Of a stretch of 64,000 nt of DNA, positions 1-8,745 are shown piece after piece. Positions within the stretch are counted from its first letter, which is position 1. Every line of letters begins with the position of its first letter. Origin of the DNA: JADLHS01 sp964553795. GTDB taxonomy: Bacteria; Verrucomicrobiota; Verrucomicrobiia; Limisphaerales; JADLHS01. The position numbers and the translations under genes are program-made. The stretch covers positions 55,559-119,558 of the forward strand of contig CAZKMR010000004.1 of NCBI GenBank assembly GCA_964553795.1, given 5' to 3'. The notes below the pieces were generated by a model. That model was not told the DNA's origin. It made no database searches and saw only the letters and a program-made list of their open reading frames with translations.

Positions 1-1083
1 TCCCACGATGGCCACCGCCATCCAAACCGCCGGCACGAATGGCGCAAAGAAGATCGGCGCGACGCAGAGCGCGCAGACGAGCAGCGCCGTTTTGCGGGCT
101 TGGTTGAGCGACCAGCCTTTGGCTAACAGTTTGCCTGCGAACCAACCGCCGAGCACGCCCCCGGCGGTTGCGACCACGAAGAACGCGCTCGTCCAACCGC
201 TGGTTTCCGCCTGCGTAAGGGAAAAACCTTTTTGCAGGAAGTCAGGGATAAAGAACTGATAAAAGCCCCACGCTGGCCCGGCTAAAATGCTCGCGATTAA
301 ATAAGCCCAAGCGGCGCGATAGCCGAGCAGTTTGAGCCACGGCACTTTGACCGACTTTTGTTCCACGGTCGGCTGTCCCTCTTGGATATAGGCGAGTTCG
401 GCGGGCGAGAGCTGCGGATGTTCGGCGGGCGCGCGATAGAACATTTTCCACGCGATCACCCAAATCAATCCAACGGCGCCGGTGAGATAAAAGGTGAGTT
501 GAAAACCAACCGTCGCGAACAGATAGCTCACGATGAGTGGACACAGCATCGCGCCGACATTCGAGCCGGCGTTAAACCAACCCGTCGCTAGCGCCCGCTC
601 CTTCAGCGGAAACCACTCGGCAACCGTTTTGATCGCAGCGGGAAAGTTGCCACCCTGGCATAGGCCAAGCGCGATACGACCATAGATAAAACCCGCGGCA
701 GTCATCGGCACTGTGACCACGGAGATCACCAGATACGGAAAGGTTGTTTTGATTTGCGGCGCGATTGCCTTGACGGAGCTTTCGAGGTCGAGAAACGCCA
801 CCAACCCGTGCAACCCGGCGGCAATACTCCACGCGCCCACGAAGTAAGGCAGCGCTTTTCTGACGCCCCATTTATCGCTGAGCCGGCCGCCGAGCAAATA
901 GCCGAACGCGTAAGCAAACGAGAACGCGCCGGAGATGTAGCCGTAGTCGGTGTTGCTCCAACCGAACATCTCGCTCAACGGCGTTTTCAGCACGCTGATG
1001 GTGAGCCGATCCAGGTAATTGATCAGCACCGAGAAGAATAGCAGCGCGCAGACAACCCAACGGAAGTTTCCACCCGATTTCAT
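1..1083 (-). CDS. MFS hexuronate-type transporter, ExuT/ACS family (3' end cut by window edge)
   Basis: Reading the minus strand from the ATG at 1083 gives 361 codons with no stop before the window edge, so the C-terminal part is missing. The N-terminus has the look of the anion:cation symporter (ExuT/UxuT) branch of the major facilitator superfamily: NYLDRLTISV in the first membrane helix, then GWSNTDYGYISGAF, then GGRLSDKWGVRK as the loop 2-3 signature. At least eight hydrophobic segments follow. Family members import galacturonate, glucuronate or related acids with protons. The start codon overlaps the stop of the upstream GH28 gene as ATGA, so the two are probably translationally coupled, and import of GH28 products is the natural role. 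Substrate is inferred from family and context. Confidence 0.88.
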   Translation of the reverse strand, partial: MKSGGNFRWVVCALLFFSVLINYLDRLTISVLKTPLSEMFGWSNTDYGYISGAFSFAYAFGYLLGGRLSDKWGVRKALPYFVGAWSIAAGLHGLVAFLDLESSVKAIAPQIKTTFPYLVISVVTVPMTAAGFIYGRIALGLCQGGNFPAAIKTVAEWFPLKERALATGWFNAGSNVGAMLCPLIVSYLFATVGFQLTFYLTGAVGLIWVIAWKMFYRAPAEHPQLSPAELAYIQEGQPTVEQKSVKVPWLKLLGYRAAWAYLIASILAGPAWGFYQFFIPDFLQKGFSLTQAETSGWTSAFFVVATAGGVLGGWFAGKLLAKGWSLNQARKTALLVCALCVAPIFFAPFVPAVWMAVAIVG

Positions 1084-2621
1084 TTAATCGTCACTTCCTC
1101 CGGTTTCACTCCCGCCCCCACCGTGAACTTCTCCTCTGCCGCTGAGAGATCGCAGTCCACCAACATCGCGTTCCGCGATGTTTTCCCATCGAGTTGCAGA
1201 AATACTTTTGTGTCGGCGGGCGCGGTTGATTTCTGAATCGAAACGTTCACCGCGTCTGTGAGCTTGAAAACCGGGCTGCTCGCCGGCTTCACCTGCACAT
1301 TCTGAAAGCGCAAATCTTTCACAAAGTTCGCCACCACGCCCTTCTTCGACGTGATGGTCATGTCCACGAAGCGGATGTTTTCAATCGGCGACTCCGCCAT
1401 GCCTTGAATCAAAATCGCCGTCGGCGCGCCATCGCCGATGATGTTCTCGAACTGCATGTCGCGAAACACCGGTGGTTGCTGGTTCGCGATCTGACTACGA
1501 TCGGAACCGTAATCCATGTTCAGAATCACAACTTCGCGCTTCATGTCTTTCACCTGGAGATTGCGCGCATAAATCTTTTCCACCACGCCGCCGCGATCCG
1601 CGCGCGATTTGATGCGAATCGCGCGATCCGTTCCCTCGAACTCACAATCCTCCATAAACACGTTCCGCACGCCGCCGGACATTTCGCTGCCGATCACCAG
1701 CCCGCCGTGACCACGTTTGCTAAAGCAATTGCGCATGATGACATTTTCGGTGGGCCGCCCCACGCGCCAGCCGTCCTGGTTGTAACCCGACTTGAGCACC
1801 ACGCAGTCGTCGCCGGTGCTGAACACGCAATTCTCAATCAGCATGTCGCGGCATGAATCCGGATCGATGCCGTCGTTGTTCGGTCCGTCGGTCCACACTT
1901 GCACGCCGCGAATGGTGGTGTTCACGCAATAGATGGGATGAATCGTCCAGTTCGGGCCGCTGCCGATGGTGAAGTCTTCGAGCAAGATATTCGTGCAACT
2001 GACAAAACTGAGAAAGCTCGGGCGAATCGCGGCTTCAGGCGTGCCGAAAACGCGTTGTTCCACCGGTACCCCTTTCGCGCCCATCTCGAAACCCTGGCGC
2101 GTTTCCTTGCTCTTCCAATCCCACCACCGCTTCGCGTTGCCGTTGAGTTTGCCTTTGCCGGTGACAGCGATGTTCTGGCAATCGCGCGCGTAGATGAGCG
2201 GTGAATAGTTGTAAAGTTCGATGCCCCCCACGCGCACGAGCACGACCGGCAGATAATCTTCCAGCTTATCGCTGAAGATAAGTTCCGCCGCTTCCGTCAC
2301 GTGCAAATTGACGCCGCTGCGCAGATGAATTGGACCGGTATAAAATTTCCCCGCCGGAACAACCACGCGTCCTCCACCCGCTTCGGCACAAGCGGCAATG
2401 GCGTCACGAAACGCTTTCGTGTTGCTGGTTTCGCCGTCGCTTACGGCACCGAATTTCGTGATATCGAAGTCGCGCGCGGGAAACTCCGGCGGGACGATGC
2501 GTTGCAGGATTTTCGGCACTTCCGCCCACGGATCGTTTGCCGCGCAAGCCGGAATGACTTTCATTGCAGCTAGAATCGCGGCAACGACAATCAACACTCC
2601 GACGCGGTGGACAGGAATCAT
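1080..2621 (-). CDS. Secreted glycoside hydrolase family 28 (polygalacturonase-like)
   Basis: The protein is a right-handed parallel beta-helix pectinase. With the start at 2621 (513 aa) it opens with a signal peptide (VLIVVAAILAAMKVIPACAA), so an upstream in-frame ATG at 2714 is less likely. GH28 catalytic motifs are all visible: NNDGIDPDSC (D250), GDDC (D271/D272), GHGG (H305) and RIK shortly after. Family enzymes hydrolyse alpha-1,4-galacturonosyl links in homogalacturonan or rhamnogalacturonan by inversion. It overlaps the ExuT-like transporter by 4 bp and is divergent from a XylR-like regulator, which together suggest secreted depolymerisation followed by uronate uptake. Endo versus exo action cannot be judged here. 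Confidence 0.93.
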   Translation of the reverse strand: MIPVHRVGVLIVVAAILAAMKVIPACAANDPWAEVPKILQRIVPPEFPARDFDITKFGAVSDGETSNTKAFRDAIAACAEAGGGRVVVPAGKFYTGPIHLRSGVNLHVTEAAELIFSDKLEDYLPVVLVRVGGIELYNYSPLIYARDCQNIAVTGKGKLNGNAKRWWDWKSKETRQGFEMGAKGVPVEQRVFGTPEAAIRPSFLSFVSCTNILLEDFTIGSGPNWTIHPIYCVNTTIRGVQVWTDGPNNDGIDPDSCRDMLIENCVFSTGDDCVVLKSGYNQDGWRVGRPTENVIMRNCFSKRGHGGLVIGSEMSGGVRNVFMEDCEFEGTDRAIRIKSRADRGGVVEKIYARNLQVKDMKREVVILNMDYGSDRSQIANQQPPVFRDMQFENIIGDGAPTAILIQGMAESPIENIRFVDMTITSKKGVVANFVKDLRFQNVQVKPASSPVFKLTDAVNVSIQKSTAPADTKVFLQLDGKTSRNAMLVDCDLSAAEEKFTVGAGVKPEEVTIK

Positions 2622-2713
2622 GCGCTCATCATAACGACCGAACTCGCCATGCAATAGCGGGAGTTTCGGCAAACCACATTTGATTTTGTGCGGCGCCTCG
2701 GCATCTGCTTGCA
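2622..2713. promoter_or_regulatory. Divergent regulatory region between GH28 and the XylR-like regulator
   Basis: This 92-bp gap must hold the divergent start signals of the GH28-transporter pair and the regulator. It contains an imperfect inverted repeat at 2638-2669 (CCGAACTC ... GAGTTTCGG) and a short dyad around 2675-2690 (CACA ... TGTG). Either could be the operator of the adjacent regulator. I see no convincing -35/-10 pair, and the operator assignment is inference. Confidence 0.3.
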
Positions 2714-3895
2714 ATGCAACTGCCGTCCCGCCACTGTCTGCGCGTGCCCGCCAATCGAAAACGCGTTTTGCTGGCGATGGGTTGGTACGATTACCGACTG
2801 CATCGCGGCATCGAGAAATTCGCCCAGGAACACGGCTGGCATCTTTGCCCGGACGCCACGAAAGAAAAAGTTGTTCCCTGGGGTTGGGAAGGCGACGGCA
2901 TTCTCGCGTGGCTCGGGCGCGGGGATGATCTGGCGGAGTTTGTCGTCACCGCCAAATTGCCCACAGTGGATTTCAGTTATCGCCGCCCGCATCTGCCCTT
3001 CCCGCGCGTATTGGTGGATCACGAAGCGGTGGCCAATCTCGTGGTGGATCATTTTGTCGCGCGCGGCCATCAGAATTTCGCGTTCTACAGCGACGTCAAC
3101 AATTGGGCATTTGAAGAAAACGGTCGCGCGTTCGTGAAAGCTTTGCAGGCAAAGGGACGCGATTGTCGGTGGATGTGTTGGCATCGCTCGCCCGCCTATT
3201 ACGACGGGCAACTCCAGTGGAAAAAGAAACGCGACTGGCTCGCGGCAGAAATCAAAAACGCGCCCAAGCCGCTGGCATTGTTCGCCGCGACCGATGATCA
3301 CGCCGTGGAAGTTTTGGAAATTTGCGAGAACACAAAACTCAACGTGCCCGAGCAGGTCAGCATCGTGGGCGTGGATAATTCCCTGCTCGCGGTCGAAGCA
3401 ATGCACACGCCGATTTCCAGCGTGGATACGAATCTGGAACTGGTCGGTTATCGCGGCGCGGAGGTGCTGGAGCAAATAATGTCCGGCAAACGACCCACCA
3501 AAGCACCGTTGCGCATTCCGCCCGCCGGACTCATCGCGCGCAAGAGCAGTGACCTCGTCGCAATCTCGCATCCCGGCGTTTCGCGGGCGCTGCGATTCAT
3601 GATGGAGCATTGTCATGAAGCCATCGGCGTGGAAGATCTTGTGCGCGTGGCGGCAATGTCGCGCCGCGCCTTGCATCAGGCGTTCGTGGATTTAATCGGA
3701 CGCCCGCCCGGTCACGAATTGCAACGCGTCCGCCTCGAACGCGCCAAGCAATTATTGGTGGATACCGACACCAAGCTCGAAGCGGTTGCGACCCAATCCG
3801 GTTATCAAAGCGCGAACAGCTTTTGGTTCGCGTTCAAACAGGCCACCGACATGTCGCCGAAAGAGTATCGGGAAAAATTTTCCCGACGCGGTTGA
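2714..3895 (+). CDS. XylR-like transcriptional regulator: sugar-binding domain plus AraC HTH
   Basis: The 393-aa protein has a periplasmic-binding-protein/LacI-type ligand domain (residues about 15-285, beginning KRVLLAMGWYDYRLHRGI) joined to a C-terminal AraC-type double helix-turn-helix (about 290-393). The HTH part includes VEDLVRVAAMSRRALHQAF and the second recognition region VATQSGYQSANSFWFAFKQ. There is no LacI-type N-terminal HTH. This order matches E. coli XylR, which is common in Verrucomicrobiota carbohydrate loci. It is divergent from GH28/ExuT and upstream of an esterase, so activation of pectin or uronate genes by a sugar ligand is likely. The ligand is unknown. Confidence 0.9.
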   Translation: MQLPSRHCLRVPANRKRVLLAMGWYDYRLHRGIEKFAQEHGWHLCPDATKEKVVPWGWEGDGILAWLGRGDDLAEFVVTAKLPTVDFSYRRPHLPFPRVLVDHEAVANLVVDHFVARGHQNFAFYSDVNNWAFEENGRAFVKALQAKGRDCRWMCWHRSPAYYDGQLQWKKKRDWLAAEIKNAPKPLALFAATDDHAVEVLEICENTKLNVPEQVSIVGVDNSLLAVEAMHTPISSVDTNLELVGYRGAEVLEQIMSGKRPTKAPLRIPPAGLIARKSSDLVAISHPGVSRALRFMMEHCHEAIGVEDLVRVAAMSRRALHQAFVDLIGRPPGHELQRVRLERAKQLLVDTDTKLEAVATQSGYQSANSFWFAFKQATDMSPKEYREKFSRRG

Positions 3896-3899
3896 ACGA

Positions 3900-3928
3900 T
3901 TGCCGTGGGGCGACGCCGCTTCTATCCT
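3900..3928 (+). promoter_or_regulatory. Candidate sigma-70-like promoter with nearly leaderless start
   Basis: TTGCCG (3900-3905), a 17-bp spacer and TATCCT (3923-3928) lie so that transcription would begin at or next to the ATG at 3937. Four of six bases match consensus in each box. This is one of several genes in the window with a -10-like box only 6-8 nt before the start codon. Confidence 0.35.
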
Positions 3929-3936
3929 GCGGGCGC

Positions 3937-4821
3937 ATGAAACCATGGCTCCCAATCCTGTGCGTGATCGCTGCGATGTTCACCGCGACTGCTCAAACTA
4001 ATCTCACGTTCCCACTTTGGCCTGAAGGTGCGCCAGGCGCATTGGGCAACGAGGCGAAAGATATTCCCACGCTGACCGTTTTTCTGCCCGCGCCGGAACT
4101 GGCGACTGGCGCGGCGATGGTGATTTGTCCCGGCGGCGGTTACGGTCATCTCGCCGATCATGAAGGCTCGCATTATGCGCGCTGGTTGAATCAACACGGC
4201 ATCGCCGGTTTCGTGCTGAAGTATCGCCTCGGCTCGCACGGCTATCGCCATCCCGCGATGATCAACGACGCTTCACGCGCGATTCGCACCGTCCGCGCGC
4301 GTGCCGCCGAATGGAATCTTGATGCGCAACGCATCGGCATCATCGGTTCATCCGCTGGCGGTCATCTCGCTTCCACCACGATGACGCACTGGGACAAGGG
4401 CAATGCCAACGCCGAAGATACGATTGAGCGTGCCAGTTCGCGGCCCGATCTGGCGATCTTGTGTTATCCGGTGATTTCCCTTATCAACGACCGCATCACG
4501 CACAAAGGTTCGCGCCATAATTTGCTGGGAACGAATCAACCGCCGGCGTTGCTACAGGAGTTGTCGGCGGAATTGCAGGTCAATTCCAACACGCCGCCCG
4601 CCTTCATCTGGAGCACGATGGAGGACACGGTCGTGCCCGTGGAAAACAGCATGGAGTTGGCGGCGGCGTTGCGGCGCGTCGGTGTGCCGTTTGATTTGCA
4701 CGTGTATGAACGCGGTCCGCACGGGATCGGATTGGGCAATCGCAATTTCGACGCGGCGAACTTTCATCCGTGGACGCGAGATTGTGAATTCTGGTTGCGC
4801 GCCCGAAAGTTTGCGCGCTGA
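3937..4821 (+). CDS. Secreted alpha/beta-hydrolase, carbohydrate-esterase-like
   Basis: Starting at the ATG at 3937 gives 294 aa with a short signal peptide (MKPWLPILCVIAAMFTATAQ); the longer frame from 3823 would run through the end of the regulator gene. The oxyanion-hole segment CPGGGYGHLADHEG, the nucleophile elbow GSSAGGH (S139), acid D230 (EDTVVP) and base H262 (GPHGIGLG) give a complete Ser-Asp-His triad. It belongs to the COG0657/BD-FAE type of esterases, many of which remove acetyl or feruloyl groups from plant polysaccharides. Next to GH28, deacetylation of pectin or xylan is a reasonable guess, but the substrate is not shown by the sequence. Confidence 0.82.
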   Translation: MKPWLPILCVIAAMFTATAQTNLTFPLWPEGAPGALGNEAKDIPTLTVFLPAPELATGAAMVICPGGGYGHLADHEGSHYARWLNQHGIAGFVLKYRLGSHGYRHPAMINDASRAIRTVRARAAEWNLDAQRIGIIGSSAGGHLASTTMTHWDKGNANAEDTIERASSRPDLAILCYPVISLINDRITHKGSRHNLLGTNQPPALLQELSAELQVNSNTPPAFIWSTMEDTVVPVENSMELAAALRRVGVPFDLHVYERGPHGIGLGNRNFDAANFHPWTRDCEFWLRARKFAR

Positions 4822-4918
4822 GGTCTTTACCTTACGCGATTGCGGGGAAATTGTAATTGCCCGCCCGATGGCTTTGACCTAGTTCTCTTGCAAAGTTGAT
4901 TCTTTAAGAAAGGCAAAT

Positions 4919-5518
4919 ATGACACCGTTAATAATCAGCCTGGCGATTCTGGGCGTGCTCGTGGTGATGATTGCGTTGTTTGTCATCGGCAAATACAACG
5001 GCCTGGTGACGCTACGCAATCGCTTCAAAAACGCGTGGGCGCAAATTGACGTGCAACTCAAGCGCCGCTACGACCTGATCCCAAATCTCGTCGAAACGAC
5101 GAAGGGTTATCTCAAGCACGAACGCGGCACCCTCGAAGCCGTCATCGCCGCGCGCAACTCCGCCGCCTCGGCGAATCAACGCGCGACCGCGAATCCCGGT
5201 GATCCTGAAGCGATGAAAGCGTTGTCCAACGCCGAGGGCGCGCTTGGCGCAACCCTGGGCCGGCTCTTTGCGTTGTCGGAAGCTTATCCCGATCTCAAGG
5301 CGAACACGTCCATGAACCAGCTCATGGAAGAGTTGACCTCGACGGAAAATAAAATCTCGTTCGCCCGCCAGGCGTACAACGACAGCGTGATGACCTACAA
5401 CACCGCGCGCGAAGTTTTCCCCACGAACATCATTGCCGGCATGTTCAACTTCGGCCCGGCGGAATTGTTCACGGTGGAAAAACCCGAGGAACGCGAGACG
5501 GTCAAAGTCTCGTTCTAA
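4919..5518 (+). CDS. lemA: LemA family membrane protein
   Basis: The 199-aa protein has one N-terminal membrane helix (residues about 3-24) followed by the helical-bundle LemA domain: FKNAWAQIDVQLKRRYDLIPNLVE, then LFALSEAYPDLKANTSMNQLMEEL and SFARQAYNDSVMTYN. The C-terminal FNFGPAELFTV ending is typical. An AAGAAAGG Shine-Dalgarno-like stretch sits just before the ATG. It is followed by an M48 metalloprotease gene, an arrangement found in many bacteria, where LemA is thought to form a membrane complex with such proteases. The biochemical role of LemA is not settled. Confidence 0.95.
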   Translation: MTPLIISLAILGVLVVMIALFVIGKYNGLVTLRNRFKNAWAQIDVQLKRRYDLIPNLVETTKGYLKHERGTLEAVIAARNSAASANQRATANPGDPEAMKALSNAEGALGATLGRLFALSEAYPDLKANTSMNQLMEELTSTENKISFARQAYNDSVMTYNTAREVFPTNIIAGMFNFGPAELFTVEKPEERETVKVSF

Positions 5519-5543
5519 GCGGGCAGAGCGAAATAACCACTTC

Positions 5544-5576
5544 AGCACCTGAGGCTGCAATCGCTCCTCAGGTGCT
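5544..5576. other. Perfect 11-bp stem-loop between lemA and the M48 protease gene
   Basis: AGCACCTGAGG (5544-5554) pairs perfectly with CCTCAGGTGCT (5566-5576) across an 11-nt loop. No T-tract follows, so it is not a standard intrinsic terminator. In an 81-bp gap between two genes that appear to work together it could stabilise or process the mRNA, or reduce expression of the protease relative to lemA. Confidence 0.55.
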
Positions 5577-5599
5577 CGAATTAACCGGCCCGACTGGCG

Positions 5600-7546
5600 A
5601 TGGATTTCTTTGCGCGACAAGATCAGGCTCGCAAAAACACGAAGTGGCTCGTGGTTTATTTTGCGTTGGCGGTGGTTCTGATCGCCGCCAGCGTTTACCT
5701 CGTAACGCTTTTTGCATTTCACAGCGCTACGAGCTATCGCCAACCGACCCAAGCTCCGCCATTTAGTTTCTGGAATCCGCGCCTGCTGCTGTTTGCCGCC
5801 GGCGGCACGCTCGCGGTGATCGCCTGCGGCAGCCTGTTCAAGATTTCGCAACTCTCCAGTGGAGGCCGCGCCGTGGCGGAATCGTTAGGCGGACGCTTGG
5901 TTGGCCCCAACACGCGCGACGCCGACGAACGCAAACTCATGAACGTGGTGGAAGAAATGGCTATCGCGTCCGGCGTGCCCGTGCCGAAAGTTTATGTGAT
6001 GGATCAAGAGCAAGGCATTAACGCCTTTGCCGCCGGGCACACGATCAATGATGCCGCCATTGGCGTGACGCGTGGCTGCATCACCACGTTGAACCGGGAT
6101 GAGTTGCAGGGCGTCATCGCGCACGAGTTCAGCCATATTCTCAATGGCGACATGCGCCTTAATTTGCGGCTCATGGGAATCATTTTCGGTATTCTCTGCC
6201 TCGCCGTGATGGGGCGGATTCTGCTGCATTCGCGCGGCGGCGGACGCGACAAGAATTTTCTGCCGCTGCTGGGAATTGTTCTCGTGATTCTCGGTTGGTT
6301 GGGCGTGTTCTTTGGCCAATTGATTCAGGCCGCCGTGAGTCGGCAGCGGGAATTTCTGGCGGATGCGGCAGCGGTGCAATTCACTCGCAACCCGGACGGC
6401 ATTGCCGGCGCATTAAAAAAAATCGGGAGCGCCCAATACGGCTCGCAAGTGCAAAGCGAACACGCCGCCGAAGCGAGCCACATGTTTTTTGGCAGCGCCC
6501 TGCGGGGCGCACTGTTCAATGCGTTTGCCACGCATCCGCCGCTGCCCGAACGCATCCGCGCGATTGATCCGCACTGGGACGGAAAATTTGTCGTAGCCAA
6601 AAAGGAATCACCGCCAGCAGTACGCGCTGGCGAAAAAACGGAACGGCGTCCCGCCATCCCACCGATTATTCCCGGCCTGCCAATTGTCGCGGCGGGCTTG
6701 GCGGGAGCGGCGGCCAACGTTCCCGCCAGCCGCGTGATGCCGACGCTGGGCAATCCCACCCCGGGGCATTTGCGCTATGCGGAGGAGTTACGCGAATCGC
6801 TGCCAGAACAAATCCGCGATGCCGCCCATGATCCTGAGGGTGCTTGTGCCATTCTTTACGCGCTCGTGCTGAGCGAAGAAGCGGCCCAACGTCAAACGCA
6901 ACTGGCGCATCTGGCCGAATCCGTTGGCGCAGAAATCCGCGCCCGGCTCGAAGCCTTGCAACCGCAAGTCTCATCCATTGCGCGCCGCGCGCGCCTGCCC
7001 CTCGTCAATCTGGCGCTGCCAGCACTGCGCCAACTGACGCCCGCCCGGTTTCAGGAATTCTCGCAAGGGCTGACATGGTTGATTGAAAGCGACCGGCGGA
7101 TTGCATTGTTTGAATTCATGTTGTTGAAAATTGTGCGGCACCAGTTGGAGCCACATTTTGCCGGAACGCGGCCCCGCGCGGCACAGTATTATTCGATCAA
7201 ACCGCTCGCGCCCGATTGTGAAGTGTTGTTGTCCGCGCTCGCTTACGTGGGACACGAGGATGCGAAAGAAGTCGCCACGGCATTTGCGACCGGCGCTCCG
7301 CACGCCCGGACGGCAAGCGTGGGCTTATCGCTTTTACCGCGCGAGCGTTGTGGCCTGGCGCAAATCAATCAGGCCCTCGATCGGTTGGGGTTGGCGGTGC
7401 CGCAGATCAAAAAGAACGTGCTCGCCGCCGGGGTACAAGTGGTGGCTGCCGACGGCGTCATCCGGGAGAACGAAGCGGAATTGCTCCGCGCCATCGCCGA
7501 AACGTTGGACTGTCCGCTGCCGCCGTTGATTGAGATTCGAGAGTGA
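5600..7546 (+). CDS. M48 family membrane metalloprotease with C-terminal TerB-like region
   Basis: The 648-aa protein has membrane segments near residues 16-38 and 56-77. The zinc site is HEFSH (H175, E176, H179), with the third ligand E251 in the REFLADAAA motif. Two more hydrophobic stretches (about 192-210 and 218-245) lie between them, as in HtpX-like enzymes. A long soluble C-terminal half (about 330-648) ends in NVLAAGVQVVAADGVI, followed after RE by NEAELLRAIAETL, which resembles a TerB/DjlA helical domain. The protease would degrade or mature membrane proteins. It follows lemA, consistent with the LemA/M48 partnership. The TerB-like call is by pattern and less certain than the peptidase call. 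Confidence 0.92.
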   Translation: MDFFARQDQARKNTKWLVVYFALAVVLIAASVYLVTLFAFHSATSYRQPTQAPPFSFWNPRLLLFAAGGTLAVIACGSLFKISQLSSGGRAVAESLGGRLVGPNTRDADERKLMNVVEEMAIASGVPVPKVYVMDQEQGINAFAAGHTINDAAIGVTRGCITTLNRDELQGVIAHEFSHILNGDMRLNLRLMGIIFGILCLAVMGRILLHSRGGGRDKNFLPLLGIVLVILGWLGVFFGQLIQAAVSRQREFLADAAAVQFTRNPDGIAGALKKIGSAQYGSQVQSEHAAEASHMFFGSALRGALFNAFATHPPLPERIRAIDPHWDGKFVVAKKESPPAVRAGEKTERRPAIPPIIPGLPIVAAGLAGAAANVPASRVMPTLGNPTPGHLRYAEELRESLPEQIRDAAHDPEGACAILYALVLSEEAAQRQTQLAHLAESVGAEIRARLEALQPQVSSIARRARLPLVNLALPALRQLTPARFQEFSQGLTWLIESDRRIALFEFMLLKIVRHQLEPHFAGTRPRAAQYYSIKPLAPDCEVLLSALAYVGHEDAKEVATAFATGAPHARTASVGLSLLPRERCGLAQINQALDRLGLAVPQIKKNVLAAGVQVVAADGVIRENEAELLRAIAETLDCPLPPLIEIRE

Positions 7547-7689
7547 CGTCGGCCTCGAGTTCGGTATTCTCCCGGAAAGCAGTAGGGTTTCATTCACGTT
7601 TCGCAACCGTTGAACCCGAATTAGTTTCACCGCGATTTAATCCGCGGGAGGTTGCTGAATGGAATCTCAACTCAGAACCGTGTCAAACT

Positions 7690-8739
7690 ATGAAGCTGCC
7701 ATTGTTGCCAATCGCTAGTTGCTGGTTGGCCCTGACCGCCATTTCCGGGCGGGCGCAGGAAACCGTCACGCCGCCGGAAAACACATCTGCCGCGGCTCCG
7801 CTCTCGGCTCGCACCAATCAATTGTTCGCCATGAGCGCCCCGGGCAATCGTGCGGCGTGGTTGCAACGCTTGACGCTTGGCCCGGGCGACCTCGTGAATA
7901 TTTCGCTCTACGAGAAACCCGAAACGGCCCGGGTGGATGTCCCCATCGGTCCGGACGGGCGGATTTCATTTCTGCAAGCCGAAGACGTTCCTGCCGCGGG
8001 CTTGACCATTGATGAACTGCGTGAAGCGATGGACAAGAAACTCGGGGAATATTACGCCAGCCCGCGCACCATCGTGACGCCTTCGACGTTTCGAAGCAAA
8101 AAATATTACATCCTTGGCGCCGTGACCCAGAAAGGCGTCTTTTCGCTACGCCGTCCGACCACGATGATTGAAGCCATCGCCCAAGCCGGCGGCCTGGAAA
8201 CCGGCATCTTCGAACTGAACACGGTGGAGATGGCCGATCTCTCCCACAGTTTCGTCGTGCGCGGCGGCAAACGACTCGAAGTGGACTTTGAGCGGCTGTT
8301 TCAGCAAGGCGACTTGAGTCAGAACATTGTGTTGGAGCCGGAGGATTACATTTACTTCGCGTCAGCGGCGGCGAGCCAGATTTTTGTGGTAGGCGCAGTG
8401 ACCGCGCAGGGTGTAGTTCCCTACACGCCCAATGCCAGTGTGATTTCGGCCATCACTTCGCGGGGCGGTTTCGTGGACAAAGCCTACCAAAGTCGCGTGT
8501 TGGTAATTCGCGGTTCGTTGAACAAACCCGAAAGCATCGTGGTGGACGCCAAAGCCATCCTGGCGGGCGAACAACCGGATTTCAAACTGGAGCCGAAAGA
8601 CATTGTTTACGTTTCGCGCCGGCCCTGGGCGCGCGCCGAGGAAATTATTGATAATGCCACGCTCACGTTCATTCAGGCGGCCGTGGTCACTTACACGACC
8701 TCGCACGCCGGCCCAATCATCAAAACTCCCATCAAGTAA
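7690..8739 (+). CDS. Polysaccharide biosynthesis/export protein (Wza-like, SLBB domains), first paralog
   Basis: I place the start at the ATG at 7690 because the signal peptide begins there (MKLPLLPIASCWLALTAISG); the open frame reaches back to 7543 through sequence that looks non-coding. The mature protein has the export-domain motif LTLGPGDLVNISLYEKPE and PIGPDGRISF, followed by SLBB-type segments (YYILGAVTQKGVF, IFVVGAVTAQGVV) and a hydrophobic C-terminal segment. Family members form the outer-membrane channel for capsule or exopolysaccharide. No lipobox cysteine is seen, unlike the next gene. No polymerase, flippase or Wzc is nearby. Confidence 0.88.
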   Translation: MKLPLLPIASCWLALTAISGRAQETVTPPENTSAAAPLSARTNQLFAMSAPGNRAAWLQRLTLGPGDLVNISLYEKPETARVDVPIGPDGRISFLQAEDVPAAGLTIDELREAMDKKLGEYYASPRTIVTPSTFRSKKYYILGAVTQKGVFSLRRPTTMIEAIAQAGGLETGIFELNTVEMADLSHSFVVRGGKRLEVDFERLFQQGDLSQNIVLEPEDYIYFASAAASQIFVVGAVTAQGVVPYTPNASVISAITSRGGFVDKAYQSRVLVIRGSLNKPESIVVDAKAILAGEQPDFKLEPKDIVYVSRRPWARAEEIIDNATLTFIQAAVVTYTTSHAGPIIKTPIK

Positions 8740-8745
8740 CCGACC

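Noticed and set aside
2622..2714. GH28 start at 2714
   Set aside because: It would bury the signal peptide behind 31 polar residues and use up the whole divergent control region.
2618..3676. 352-codon open frame on the minus strand
   Set aside because: It is the antisense shadow of the XylR-like regulator.
7543..7689. N-terminal extension of the first Wza-like protein
   Set aside because: The extension has no signal peptide or family similarity, and the real signal peptide begins at 7690.
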